Shown here piece after piece: positions 8,933-17,545 of a stretch of 64,000 nucleotides of DNA (its first letter is position 1; each line of letters starts with the position of its first letter). The notes beneath the pieces are model-generated. The model worked only from the letters and a program-made list of their open reading frames with translations. It was not told the DNA's origin and ran no database searches. This DNA is from Pelagibius sp040217155 (GTDB lineage: Bacteria > Pseudomonadota > Alphaproteobacteria > Kiloniellales > Kiloniellaceae), in the NCBI GenBank assembly GCA_040217155.1, contig JAVJNS010000014.1:190100-254099 (forward strand), read 5' to 3'. The position numbers and the translations under genes are program-made.

Positions 8933-9658
8933 TCAGGCCGCGCTGGCGACGAAGGCGCGGAAGATCGCGGTGTCACCCGGGCTGACCGCATACTCGGGGT
9001 GCCACTGCACGCCAAGACAGAAACGGTGATCCGGGGCCTCGATGCCCTCGACCACGCCGTCGGGGGCCAGCGCGTTGACCACGACGCCCGATCCGACGTC
9101 CTTCACCGCCTGGTGATGGGCCGAGTTGACCGCCATCTCGCTACTGCCGCAAATCGACCGCAGCAAGCCATCGGCGGCGAGCGCGACGGTATGGCCCGGT
9201 TCGTGGCGCGGGTTGGGTTGCTCGTGCGCCAGGGCGCCGTCGACCTCGTCGGGAATGTGCTGGATCAGGGTGCCGCCGAGCACCACGTTCAGCAGCTGCT
9301 GGCCGCCGCAAATGCCGAGCAGCGGCATGTCGCGCTCCAGCGCACCGCGCGCCACCGCCGCCTCGAAGTCGGTGCGCCGGTCTTTGGTGCGCACGGTCTC
9401 GTGGCGGGTATTGGCGCCGAAGAGCGCGGGATCCAGGTCGAAGGCGCCGCCGGTGATGAGCAGCGCGTCGATGCGCTCGAGATAGGCGTCGGCAAGCCCA
9501 GGCTCGTGCGGCAGCAGCATCGGCAGGCCGCCGGCCTCCAGCACCGCAGCGCAGTAATTCTGCCGTACCGCATACCAGGGATAGTTCGACCAGCCGCCCG
9601 GCTGTTCCGAATCCAGGGTGATGCCGACCACCGGCGCTCTCTTGGCGTGCTGCGTCAT
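8933..9658 (-). CDS. Gamma-glutamyl-gamma-aminobutyrate hydrolase-like class I amidotransferase
   Basis: A peptidase C26 / class I glutamine amidotransferase-fold hydrolase of 241 residues. The nucleophile elbow is GICGGQQLLNVV with Cys near residue 120, and the His-Glu of the triad is in HPEYAVSPGD near the C-terminus. NSAHHQAV is also typical of PuuD-type enzymes, which hydrolyse gamma-glutamyl-GABA in putrescine breakdown. No other puu genes are adjacent, so the substrate is inferred. It lies 9 bases downstream-to-upstream from rluB in the same direction. Confidence 0.88.
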   Translation of the reverse strand: MTQHAKRAPVVGITLDSEQPGGWSNYPWYAVRQNYCAAVLEAGGLPMLLPHEPGLADAYLERIDALLITGGAFDLDPALFGANTRHETVRTKDRRTDFEAAVARGALERDMPLLGICGGQQLLNVVLGGTLIQHIPDEVDGALAHEQPNPRHEPGHTVALAADGLLRSICGSSEMAVNSAHHQAVKDVGSGVVVNALAPDGVVEGIEAPDHRFCLGVQWHPEYAVSPGDTAIFRAFVASAA

Positions 9659-9720
9659 GGCGGCAATCTAGGGCCGCCGCCGCCAGCCTACAACCGGGAA
9701 TGCCAAAGTCGGATCGATCG

Positions 9721-10164
9721 CTAGGCTGGGTTTCCGTAGTCTTCGCAGGTGTAGCCGACCGCGGTGAAGCCCTCCTCCAGCAGATCGCCCAGTTGCGGCA
9801 TGCCGAGTAGATAGTTGGAACTTGGCCCGGTGTGGCGTTCCTGTGCTGCGGTGACAGCGTCGCTCCACTCCGCCGCGGAAAAATCACCACGCCCGACCCA
9901 GGTCAGAGCCACCAGTTCAGCCTGTTCGTCTTCGTTCAAGTCCTCGATCACCTCGCGGACCTCCGCGGCCACCGGGTCGTCACCATAGTCCAGCAGCGGA
10001 TCGTGATCCTCGTCCTCGCCCGGTTGGGACACGGTATCGCGGTCGGCGGAGGCAACCTTTGCGTCGAAGGCGCGGGCCCTGACAATCAGGAAACACACCG
10101 TCGCCGGGTCGACCTCAAGCGCAACCAGCGGCCGGTTTGCGCTGATCGTTATCACCTTTGCCAT
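9721..10164 (-). CDS. DUF3775 domain protein
   Basis: A 147-residue acidic protein with no signal peptide. The central segment EVIEDLNEDEQAELVAL followed by TWVGRGDF is characteristic of DUF3775, a small alphaproteobacterial family of unknown function. Asp/Glu content is high (for example QPGEDEDHDPLLDYGDD). It is divergent from tadA, sharing a 187-base intergenic region. Confidence 0.8.
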   Translation of the reverse strand: MAKVITISANRPLVALEVDPATVCFLIVRARAFDAKVASADRDTVSQPGEDEDHDPLLDYGDDPVAAEVREVIEDLNEDEQAELVALTWVGRGDFSAAEWSDAVTAAQERHTGPSSNYLLGMPQLGDLLEEGFTAVGYTCEDYGNPA

Positions 10165-10351
10165 GGGTTCTGCTCCTTGTTTTTGCGGTATCCGCTGTCG
10201 TTGCCGCTGCCGCTGCCGCTGGTCCTGGCACTAAGCTTTAGGCCGTGCCGGGCGAGCGGGCATTGACCTGCAGCAATCCGACACGCACTTTTTCATGGCG
10301 TTGCGCCCACCGGCTTGACCGCCCGCCCCGCGGCATGCAGGCTCCCGCGCC

Positions 10352-10813
10352 ATGTCGAAGACCCTGAAATTGGACCCTATGGGCGAAGCCCTGGCGGAGG
10401 CCCGGCTGGCCGCGGCCGTTGGAGAGGTGCCGGTCGGCGCCGTGCTGGTCGATGCTGGCAGCGGCGAGGTCTTGGCCCGCGCCCACAACCGGGTGGAGCG
10501 TGACGCCGATCCCACCGCCCACGCGGAGATGCTGGTGATCCGTCAGGCCGTTGCCGCGCTTGGCGTCAAGCGGTTGACCGGCGCCGACCTTTACGTGACG
10601 CTGGAGCCCTGTCCCATGTGTGCCGCAGCGATCTCCCTGGCCCGTCTGCGCCGTCTGGTTTTCGGCGCCTACGACCCCAAGGGCGGCGGTGTCGATCATG
10701 GCCCGCGCATCTTCTGCCAAGCGACCTGCCATCACCGGCCGGAGGTGGTCGGCGGGGTCCAGGAGCAGGCCTGCGGTGCCTTGTTGCAGGAATTCTTTCG
10801 CCAGCGTCGTTGA
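10352..10813 (+). CDS. tadA: tRNA-specific adenosine deaminase TadA
   Basis: Zinc deaminase converting adenosine 34 to inosine in tRNA-Arg(ACG). The zinc motifs are HAE (H57, E59) and PCPMC (C87, C90). Length 153 aa fits. The downstream FGAYDPKGGGVDHG segment is typical of TadA rather than of other nucleoside deaminases, although a guanine-deaminase-like substrate is not excluded by sequence alone. Confidence 0.92.
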   Translation: MSKTLKLDPMGEALAEARLAAAVGEVPVGAVLVDAGSGEVLARAHNRVERDADPTAHAEMLVIRQAVAALGVKRLTGADLYVTLEPCPMCAAAISLARLRRLVFGAYDPKGGGVDHGPRIFCQATCHHRPEVVGGVQEQACGALLQEFFRQRR

Positions 10814-10877
10814 GCCGACAGCGCCGCGGCCCCAAATTCTATAGGGCTTCGGACCCGGACCAGGAGAGAGCCGAACC

Positions 10878-11234
10878 ATGTTGCAGCAAAAAGCTATCCA
10901 GGAAGTGGACCGGATCACCGGCTACCACGCCCATGTCTACTACGACGCGGAGAGCAAGCCGGCGGCCGAAATTCTGCGCGCGGCCATCGAGGCGCGTTTC
11001 GCGGTACGCCTCGGGCGCTGGCACGACCGGCCGATCGGGCCGCATCCGCAGTGGAGCTACCAGATCGCCTTCGCGCCGGAGGTTTTCGCCGAGATCGTGC
11101 CCTGGCTGGCGCTCAACCGCGGCGAACTGACGATCTTCCTGCATCCGGAAACCGGCGACGATGTTCCAGATCACCGTGACTTTGCGCTTTGGCTCGGCGA
11201 GAAAGCGGAGCTCAATCTCGATGCGCTGAAATAA
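10878..11234 (+). CDS. DOPA 4,5-dioxygenase family protein
   Basis: A 118-residue protein. The start GYHAHVYYD and the segment IGPHPQWSYQIAF, followed by FLHPETGDDVPDH, match the DOPA 4,5-dioxygenase-like family, small metal-binding proteins with conserved His residues. The fungal and plant relatives perform extradiol ring cleavage; bacterial members are mostly uncharacterised. A short gap of 64 bases follows tadA, so the two may be cotranscribed. Confidence 0.85.
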   Translation: MLQQKAIQEVDRITGYHAHVYYDAESKPAAEILRAAIEARFAVRLGRWHDRPIGPHPQWSYQIAFAPEVFAEIVPWLALNRGELTIFLHPETGDDVPDHRDFALWLGEKAELNLDALK

Positions 11235-11237
11235 GAC

Positions 11238-11525
11238 TTAAGCCGAGGATGCCGCCTGCAGGTGGTCCCAGATGGTCCAAAGGCCGATGGTAACAAAGCC
11301 GCCGCCGGCGATCAGCTTCAATGGCAGGACGGAAAGGTAGCGCTCAGCGGCCACGCCGAGGAGCACCGCCAAGCCTGTGGAGAGCACCAGGGCGGCGGCG
11401 GCGGCGGCGAAAACCACGAGCGGCGAAGAGGTCTTGTCGGCGGCAAAGAGCAGCGTGGCCAGTTGGGTCTTGTCGCCCAGTTCCGCCAGGAAGACGGTCG
11501 CGAAGATGACAATGATTTCAGACAT
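11238..11525 (-). CDS. GDT1/TMEM165-type Mn2+ exporter, single-repeat form
   Basis: A small membrane protein of 95 residues with one copy of the signature ELGDKTQLATLLFA (residues about 15-28) and three hydrophobic segments. Canonical GDT1 proteins (MneA, TMEM165) have two such repeats and about 190-220 residues, so this chain would have to dimerise or pair with another half-length protein, which is known for some bacterial members. The start at 11525 gives MSEIIVIFATVFLAELGDKT; the longer reading upstream lies inside the riboswitch and is rejected. The yybP-ykoY riboswitch directly upstream supports Mn2+ export as the role. Confidence 0.9.
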   Translation of the reverse strand: MSEIIVIFATVFLAELGDKTQLATLLFAADKTSSPLVVFAAAAAALVLSTGLAVLLGVAAERYLSVLPLKLIAGGGFVTIGLWTIWDHLQAASSA

Positions 11526-11544
11526 TGATTTATGATCTCTCCGG

Positions 11545-11720
11545 AGCCGAGATCCCACTACGACGCGCCGCCCGGGCCGGCTCCTGCTGCCCGGGGGAAC
11601 GTCGTAGGTCTCGCCAAATCCGAAGGATCTGCCCGCACCATGGCGTGAAGCCAATGCGGCTGCGCCAAGTCTGTTGATACGGGCCCTCGTTAAGTCGAGG
11701 CGGCTACTCCCCTACGAAGT
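11545..11720 (-). promoter_or_regulatory. yybP-ykoY manganese riboswitch
   Basis: On the minus strand the conserved pieces occur in order: GGGGAGTAG (11704-11712), a CCTCG/CGAGG helix, GTATCAACA, a variable middle arm, then GGCGAGACC, followed by a CTACGACG/CGTCGTAG helix and GGGATC. These are the signature elements of the yybP-ykoY aptamer, which binds Mn2+. A hairpin GATCTC/GAGATC at 11534-11554 shares bases with the 3' end of the aptamer and holds the GGAG ahead of the exporter start, which suggests translational control. The switch element is inferred; the aptamer match is seen directly. Confidence 0.9.
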
Positions 11721-11726
11721 GAAGCT

Positions 11727-11755
11727 GTGATAAGCGATGTTGCGAAGCGAGGCAA
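11727..11755 (-). promoter_or_regulatory. Promoter of the riboswitch-GDT1 transcript
   Basis: Minus-strand TTGCCT (11750-11755), a 17-base spacer, and TATCAC (11727-11732). Transcription would start near 11720, just upstream of the first aptamer helix. The spacing and placement fit a housekeeping promoter. Confidence 0.6.
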
Positions 11756-11939
11756 GGCGGGAAAGCACGCGTTCACAGGGTTAATGCCCGCTCGACCTGT
11801 AGCCGCCGTCCCGGCCGCTACCGCCAGACCTTGAAATTGCTGACGGCGCGCAAATTTTCCCTTGCATTCGCAGCCCAAAGCTTCGAAAACCCGCGCCTCA
11901 GTTTTACTGGGTCAATCTACTGGTTGCGCTGGAGGACCG

Positions 11940-12440
11940 ATGGCACAGGCACACGCCCTCTTCCAACTGGGGATCGACTTGGACGAAAACCCAAGCGCCT
12001 CCACGGAAGAACAAGATAATACCCCCCGTTTCCCCGCTGGCCCTTCCGAGGCCGGACCGGAGCAGCGGAAGGATTTCTTCATCGAACGCGACGGCGAGCG
12101 GTTTGCCGGTACGCACCTGATCGTCGATCTGTGGGGCGCCGAGGGGATCAACGATCTCGCCTACGTTGACCAGACGCTGCGCGATTGCGTCGAGGCGGCC
12201 GAGGCGACGCTGCTCCATATTCATCTGCATCACTTCACGCCGAACGATGGCATTTCCGGTGTGGCGGTGCTGGCGGAGTCGCATATCTCGATTCACTCCT
12301 GGCCGGAATCCGGCTATGCGGCGCTGGATATCTTCATGTGCGGGGCGGCCAAGCCGCATCTCGCCGTTGAAGTGCTGCGCCAGCGTTTCAGGCCGGCACG
12401 CCTGGGCGTGGAGGAGCACCGGCGGGGCCGCGGCCTGTGA
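11940..12440 (+). CDS. speD: S-adenosylmethionine decarboxylase proenzyme
   Basis: Pyruvoyl enzyme that makes decarboxylated SAM, the aminopropyl donor for spermidine. The autocleavage site is ESHISIHSWPE with the cleavage between E113 and S114. The start at 11940 has GGAGG five bases upstream, giving 166 residues. The first 50 residues are a polar extension (many Glu, Pro and Ser) that shorter prokaryotic SpeD proteins lack. The stop overlaps the GTG start of speE, so the two are translationally coupled. Confidence 0.95.
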   Translation: MAQAHALFQLGIDLDENPSASTEEQDNTPRFPAGPSEAGPEQRKDFFIERDGERFAGTHLIVDLWGAEGINDLAYVDQTLRDCVEAAEATLLHIHLHHFTPNDGISGVAVLAESHISIHSWPESGYAALDIFMCGAAKPHLAVEVLRQRFRPARLGVEEHRRGRGL

Positions 12441-13285
12441 GCCGCTGGCGCGTCGAACGGTTGCACGCCGACTTCCAGTTGGGTTTGAAGGCCGACAAGG
12501 TTCTCTTCGACAGCGAGACCGATCTCCAGCGTCTCGTCGTCTTCGAGAACGAAACCTTCGGACGTGTTCTCACGCTGGACAGTGTGGTGCAGACCACCGA
12601 GAAGGACGAGTTCATCTACCACGAGATGCTCGCCCATCTGCCGATCTTCGCTCACGGCGCGGCCCGCAAGGTGCTGATCGTCGGCGGCGGCGACGGCGGC
12701 ATGCTGGAAGAGGTCCTGAAACATCCCGGTGTCGAGAAAGTGACGCAGGTCGAGATCGATGCCGGGGTGATCGACTTCTCCAAGCAATACCTGCCGTCGA
12801 TCTGCAGAGACGCCTACGACGACCCGCGGCTCGACCTGGTGATCGCCGATGGCGCCGACTTCGCGGCCGCCTGCGAGGAACGCTACGATGTCGCCATCGT
12901 CGATTCAACCGACCCCGTCGGTCCGGGCGAGGTGCTGTTCTCCGACACCTTCTACGGCAAGGCCAGGAATTGCCTGGCGCCGGGCGGCATCCTGGTGACG
13001 CAGAATGGCGTGCCCTTCCTGCAGGGCGCGGAGATCACCAACACGCTGCGCGCCTTCAAGGCGCTCTTCGCCGATGCCGCCTGCTACCTGGCGACCGTGC
13101 CGACCTACGCCGGCGGGCCCATGGCCTTCGGCTGGGGGTGTGACGATGCGGCCAGGCGCCAAGTCAGCTTGGCAACCCTGGAGCAGCGCTACCGCGCGTC
13201 CGGCATCGAGACGCGCTACTACAACCCGGCGGTCCACCTCGGCGCTTTCGCCCTGCCGAACTACATAGCCGATCTGATCCCTTAG
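12437..13285 (+). CDS. speE: Spermidine synthase (polyamine aminopropyltransferase)
   Basis: Transfers the aminopropyl group from decarboxylated SAM to putrescine. The 282-residue protein has the nucleotide-binding motif VGGGDGGMLEEVLKH and the aspartate-rich VDSTDPVGPGE active-site segment. QTTEKDEFIYHEML is the substrate-gate region. The GTG start overlaps the speD stop (GTGA). The gene ends with a stop that overlaps the stop of the convergent acetyltransferase gene by three bases. Confidence 0.97.
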   Translation: MSRWRVERLHADFQLGLKADKVLFDSETDLQRLVVFENETFGRVLTLDSVVQTTEKDEFIYHEMLAHLPIFAHGAARKVLIVGGGDGGMLEEVLKHPGVEKVTQVEIDAGVIDFSKQYLPSICRDAYDDPRLDLVIADGADFAAACEERYDVAIVDSTDPVGPGEVLFSDTFYGKARNCLAPGGILVTQNGVPFLQGAEITNTLRAFKALFADAACYLATVPTYAGGPMAFGWGCDDAARRQVSLATLEQRYRASGIETRYYNPAVHLGAFALPNYIADLIP

Positions 13286-13821
13286 GCCTCGCCCAAGCGT
13301 TCCATCAAGACGACAGCCGACTCCAGGTAAGTTGTCTCGGCGAAGGGCGCGAATCCGCACTTTTCAGCGACCCGCCGGGAGGCCGCGTTCTCCGGATCGA
13401 TCATGCAGACGTGTCGTTGCGTACGGCGATTGGTGGTCGACCAGTGCAGGGCGGCCGTCACGGCCTCGGTCGCATAGCCCTTGCCGTGGGCCCAGGTGGC
13501 GAGCACCCAGCCGACCTCCGGTGCGCCGCCGAAGTCCGGCCTGATGTCGCGCTTGAAGTCCGCCAGGCCGACATCGCCGACGAAGCGGCCCGTGGCGCGC
13601 TCCTCGACCGCCCAGAAACCGTAGCCGAGCAGGGCCCAATGGCCGGCATATCTCAAAAGGCGGGACCACGACTCCGCCGGAGTCGATGCCTTGCCGGTGA
13701 TGAAATGGGTGACGTTGATGTCGTTCCAGAGGCTGGCGCAGCTCTGAAAGTCGTCCAGCCGATGGCCGCGCAGGATCAGGCGTTCGGTCGACAGGACAGG
13801 AATTTCGGGGGCGGATCTCAA
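13282..13821 (-). CDS. GNAT family N-acetyltransferase (RimJ/RimL type)
   Basis: A 179-residue acetyltransferase of the Acetyltransf_3 type: N-terminal TERLILRGHRLDDF, the acetyl-CoA motif WAHGKGYATEAVTAAL, and the C-terminal NAASRRVAEKCGF. These motifs are typical of RimJ/RimL-like enzymes that modify protein N-termini or small molecules. Substrate cannot be read from sequence. It lies 8 bases downstream of purD and is probably in the same transcript. Confidence 0.9.
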   Translation of the reverse strand: MRSAPEIPVLSTERLILRGHRLDDFQSCASLWNDINVTHFITGKASTPAESWSRLLRYAGHWALLGYGFWAVEERATGRFVGDVGLADFKRDIRPDFGGAPEVGWVLATWAHGKGYATEAVTAALHWSTTNRRTQRHVCMIDPENAASRRVAEKCGFAPFAETTYLESAVVLMERLGEA

Positions 13822-13828
13822 AGCGGGA

Positions 13829-15109
13829 CTAGCCGCGCGCGATGGCGCGCCAGCCGATGTCGCGGCGGCAGAAGCCTTGCGGCCAGTCGATCTTGTCGAC
13901 CGCGGCGTAGGCGCGCTCCTGGGCTTGCTGGATGGTCGGGGCCATGGCGGTGACGTTCAGCACCCGGCCGCCGTTGGCGAGGATCGCGCCGTCCGGGCCC
14001 GCTTTGGTGCCGGCATGGAATATCTTCACGTCGTCGGAATTTCCGGGAGCTGTCTCCAGGCCGTGGATCGGCGAGCCCTTCTCGTAAGGTCCGGGATAAC
14101 CCTTGGCGGCCATGACCACGCCGAGGGCAGGTTCGTCGTACCAGCGCAGATCGAAAGACGAGAGCACGCCGTCGGTACTGGCGATCAGGGCGGGCAGCAG
14201 GTCCGACATCAGACGCATCAGCACCACCTGGCATTCGGGATCGCCGAAGCGCACGTTGTACTCGATCAGCTCGGGGCCCTTGTCGGTGATCATCAGTCCG
14301 GCATAGAGCACACCCTTGTAGGGTATGCCCTCGGCCTTCATGGCGGCAACGGTGGGGCGGATGATCCGCGCCATGGTCTGCTCGATGAGTTCCGGCGTCA
14401 TCACCGGTGCCGGCGAATAGGCGCCCATGCCACCGGTGTTCGGTCCTTCGTCGCCGTCATAGGCGCGCTTGTGATCCTGCGCGGTCACCAGGGGCAGGGC
14501 GGTGCCGCCGTCGACCAGGGCGAAGAAGCTCGCCTCCTCGCCTTGCAGAAAAGCCTCGATGACCAGTTCGGCGCCGGCTTCGCCGAAGACGCCGCCCGCC
14601 ATCGCCTCGTCGACGGCGGCCAGGGCCTCTTGCTCGGTCATGGCCACGGTGACGCCCTTGCCGGCGGCCAGGCCGTCTGCTTTCACCACGATGGGCGCGC
14701 CCTGCGCACGGATGTAAGTCTTGGCGGCCTCGGCTTCGGTGAAACGGCCATAGGCGGCGGTGGGAATGTCGTATCTGGCGCAGAGGTCCTTGGTGAAACC
14801 CTTGGAGCCTTCCAGCTGCGCCGCGGCGGCGCTGGGTCCGAAGGCCTTGATGCCAATCTCACCGAGGCGATCGACGAGGCCCAGCACCAGCGGTCCCTCG
14901 GGGCCGACCACTACGTAGTCGATGGCCTGCTTCTGTGCGAAAGTCAGCAGTCCCTCGACGTCGTCCGCGGCGATCGGCACGCACTCGGCGTCCTCTGCGA
15001 TGCCGGCGTTGCCCGGCGCACAGTAAAGCTTGTGGCAGAGGGGAGAGGCGGCAATGGTCCAGCAGAGCGCGTGCTCGCGCCCGCCGCCGCCGACAACCAG
15101 TACCTTCAT
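13829..15109 (-). CDS. purD: Phosphoribosylamine--glycine ligase
   Basis: GAR synthetase, the second step of purine synthesis, an ATP-grasp ligase. The start at 15109 gives MKVLVVGGGGREHAL, the standard PurD N-terminus; 426 residues is the normal length. Diagnostic segments are GLAAGKGVTVA (ATP-grasp), DHKRAYDGDEGPNTGGMG and FGDPECQ. A longer ATG reading to 15178 would run into the xseA promoter region and is not needed. It is divergent from xseA. Confidence 0.97.
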   Translation of the reverse strand: MKVLVVGGGGREHALCWTIAASPLCHKLYCAPGNAGIAEDAECVPIAADDVEGLLTFAQKQAIDYVVVGPEGPLVLGLVDRLGEIGIKAFGPSAAAAQLEGSKGFTKDLCARYDIPTAAYGRFTEAEAAKTYIRAQGAPIVVKADGLAAGKGVTVAMTEQEALAAVDEAMAGGVFGEAGAELVIEAFLQGEEASFFALVDGGTALPLVTAQDHKRAYDGDEGPNTGGMGAYSPAPVMTPELIEQTMARIIRPTVAAMKAEGIPYKGVLYAGLMITDKGPELIEYNVRFGDPECQVVLMRLMSDLLPALIASTDGVLSSFDLRWYDEPALGVVMAAKGYPGPYEKGSPIHGLETAPGNSDDVKIFHAGTKAGPDGAILANGGRVLNVTAMAPTIQQAQERAYAAVDKIDWPQGFCRRDIGWRAIARG

Positions 15110-15192
15110 GCGACCCCCAACTTTCTTCCTCAAATCCGGTTCTGCGCCATGGTCTGCCCGGCGGCGCTCTTGTAGCATAGCGGGCAGGAACC

Positions 15193-16677
15193 ATGACCGA
15201 TTTTTCTGCAGATCCCCCCGCCGCCGGTGGTGTCCTTCCCGGCAATGTGCCGGAATTCTCGGTTTCCGAGATTTCCCAAGCGGTCAAGCGCACCCTCGAA
15301 GGCACCTTCGAGCGGGTGCGGGTGCGTGGCGAGATTTCCGGCTTCAAGCGCGCGGCCTCCGGTCACCTCTACATGGCGATGAAGGACGAGAACGCGGTAC
15401 TCGATGCGGTCTGTTGGCGCGGCACCGCGGGCAAGCTTTCTATCCAGCCGGAAGACGGCATGGAGGTGATCGCGACCGGACGTGTCACCAGCTATCCCGG
15501 CCGCTCCAAATATCAGATCGTCATCGATTCGCTGGAGTTGGCCGGCGAGGGCGCGCTGCTCAAGCTGCTTGAGGATCGGCGCCGCAAGCTGGCGGCGGAG
15601 GGCCTGTTCGGGGAAGACCGCAAGAAAGCCTTGCCTTTTCTGCCGCAGGTGATCGGCGTGGTGACTTCGCCGACCGGCGCGGTGATCCGCGACATTCTGC
15701 ATCGCCTGGCCGACCGCTTCCCGCGCCGGGTGCTGGTCTGGCCGGTGCTGGTTCAGGGCGAGGGTGCGGCCGAGCAGGTGGCGGCGGCCATCCGCGGCTT
15801 CAACGGCTTCCCGCGCGAAGGCGGAGCGCTGCCGCGCCCGGACCTGCTGATCGTCGCGCGCGGCGGCGGCTCCCTTGAGGATCTCTGGACCTTCAACGAG
15901 GAAGTCGTGGTGCGCGCTGCCGCCGGGTCGGAGATTCCGTTGATTTCCGCCGTCGGCCACGAGACCGATACGACTCTCATCGATTTTGCCGCCGACCGGC
16001 GGGCACCGACACCCACCGCCGCTGCGGAGATGGCGGTGCCGGTGCGCCGCGAACTGCTGATTCAGACCGGCGAATTGGAACGTCGCCTGCTGGCCGCCGC
16101 CACGCGGCTGGTGGAGGAGCGCCGGGTCCTGGTCGAGGGCCTCGGCCGCGGCCTGGTCGACCCCAAGCGCCTGCTGGAGGACATGAGCCAGCGCCTCGAC
16201 GAGCGCGCGGAAAGACTGAGAAGTGCCTGGAGCGCCCTGGTGAAGGACTGGCAGGCCCGTGTCGAGAGGCTGCACGCCGGCTTGCCGCATCCGCGCCAGA
16301 TGCTGGCCGTGCGCGCCGAGCAGCTGGCCGGCCCGGCGGCACGCTTGGACTACCTGCGCCCGCGACTGCTCGGCGACCGGCGCGGCGAGCTCGACAGCCT
16401 CAGCCGGGTCCTGGAAAGTGTTTCCTACAAGAAGGTTCTGCAGCGCGGCTATGCGGTGGTGCGGGGGCCGCAGGGCGCCATCACCAGCCCCGATGGGGTG
16501 ACCCCCGGCTTGGCGCTGGATCTGGAGTTCGCCAACGATCGCCATGCGGCGGCGACCGGCGGCGCTGACCAGCCTGTCGACCCTGTACCGCCGCCGGCGG
16601 CCAAGTCCGCTCCGCGCAGGGCCTCGGCGAAGGCAAAGACAACTACTTCCGACGATCCACAGGGGTCCTTACTGTGA
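15193..16677 (+). CDS. xseA: Exodeoxyribonuclease VII large subunit
   Basis: Large subunit of the exonuclease that degrades single-stranded DNA. The N-terminal OB-fold starts at EFSVSEISQAVK, and the catalytic domain includes VVTSPTGAVIRDI, ARGGGSLEDLW and SAVGHETDTTLID. A long coiled region spans about 290-400. The C-terminus adds a low-complexity Pro/Ala/Lys tail. At 494 residues it is slightly longer than E. coli XseA. The small subunit gene xseB is not in this window. Its stop overlaps the GTG start of the M23 gene. Confidence 0.96.
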   Translation: MTDFSADPPAAGGVLPGNVPEFSVSEISQAVKRTLEGTFERVRVRGEISGFKRAASGHLYMAMKDENAVLDAVCWRGTAGKLSIQPEDGMEVIATGRVTSYPGRSKYQIVIDSLELAGEGALLKLLEDRRRKLAAEGLFGEDRKKALPFLPQVIGVVTSPTGAVIRDILHRLADRFPRRVLVWPVLVQGEGAAEQVAAAIRGFNGFPREGGALPRPDLLIVARGGGSLEDLWTFNEEVVVRAAAGSEIPLISAVGHETDTTLIDFAADRRAPTPTAAAEMAVPVRRELLIQTGELERRLLAAATRLVEERRVLVEGLGRGLVDPKRLLEDMSQRLDERAERLRSAWSALVKDWQARVERLHAGLPHPRQMLAVRAEQLAGPAARLDYLRPRLLGDRRGELDSLSRVLESVSYKKVLQRGYAVVRGPQGAITSPDGVTPGLALDLEFANDRHAAATGGADQPVDPVPPPAAKSAPRRASAKAKTTTSDDPQGSLL

Positions 16678-17507
16678 ACCGACACCTCTTCGCTCCCTTC
16701 CTGTTCCTGCTGGCTTCAGCTTCCGCAGCCCAGGCCACCGAGGTCACCCTCGAGGGCGTGTTTACCCAGGGCGGCCTGGTGTTCGGCCGGGCCCTTCCCG
16801 GTTCGACCGCCAGCCTCAATGGCGAATCGCTCCGCATGACACCCGATGGCCGCTTTATCTTTGGTTTCGGCCGCGATGCGGCGCCCAAGGCGGCGCTGAC
16901 GGTCACGGAGCCCGATGGCACGGTGGTCACCCGCGAACTGAAGATCGAGCAGCGCGCCTACGACATCCAGCGCATCGACGGCATCAAGAAGGACTACGTG
17001 ACCCCACCCGAAGACGTACTGGCGCGGATCCGGGCAGATTCGGCGGCGGTCGCCACGGCGCGCGAGACCGACCGGGCGGAGACCGACTTCGACAGCGGCT
17101 TTGCCTGGCCGGTTCTCGGTCCGATTTCGGGAGTCTACGGCTCCCAGCGCATTTTCAATGGAGAGCCGCGCCAGCCCCACTACGGTGTCGACGTGGCCGG
17201 GCCGGTGGGTACGCCGGTCAGGGCGCCGGCCGACGGCGTGGTGACCCTGGCGCATCCCGATATGTACTTCTCGGGCGCGACCCTGATCATCGACCACGGC
17301 TACGGCCTCAGCTCCAGCTTCCTGCACCTCGAGGAAATTCAGGTGGAAGTCGGGCAGGTGGTGCGCCAGGGCCAGGTGGTGGCCCTGATGGGCAAGTCGG
17401 GGCGCGTCACCGGCTCGCACCTCGACTGGCGCATGAATTGGCGCGACCGGCGCCTCGATCCGGTGCTGGTGGTCGGTCCCATGCCGCAGTCGAAAACGAC
17501 AGAATAG
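16674..17507 (+). CDS. M23 family metallopeptidase, periplasmic
   Basis: A 277-residue secreted protein: signal peptide at residues 1-22 (FLLASASAAQA), a beta-rich N-terminal domain, and a LytM/M23 domain from about residue 165. The first zinc motif is HYGVDVAGP. The last motif reads GSHLDWRMNW: the usual second His of HxH is Asp here, which could lower or abolish activity. M23 proteins cut peptidoglycan cross-bridges or act as amidase activators. It starts at a GTG overlapping the xseA stop, so the two are coupled. Confidence 0.88.
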   Translation: MNRHLFAPFLFLLASASAAQATEVTLEGVFTQGGLVFGRALPGSTASLNGESLRMTPDGRFIFGFGRDAAPKAALTVTEPDGTVVTRELKIEQRAYDIQRIDGIKKDYVTPPEDVLARIRADSAAVATARETDRAETDFDSGFAWPVLGPISGVYGSQRIFNGEPRQPHYGVDVAGPVGTPVRAPADGVVTLAHPDMYFSGATLIIDHGYGLSSSFLHLEEIQVEVGQVVRQGQVVALMGKSGRVTGSHLDWRMNWRDRRLDPVLVVGPMPQSKTTE

Positions 17508-17545
17508 TCGCCCGCCTCTAAGCAGCAGGACAATCGCGCGTCGCT

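Noticed and set aside
10201..10230. Short GCCGCT tandem repeat between the DUF3775 gene and tadA.
   Set aside because: Only about three units, too short to call a meaningful repeat.
11526..11654. N-terminal extension of the GDT1 exporter to a distant ATG.
   Set aside because: It lies wholly inside the riboswitch and has no membrane or family features.
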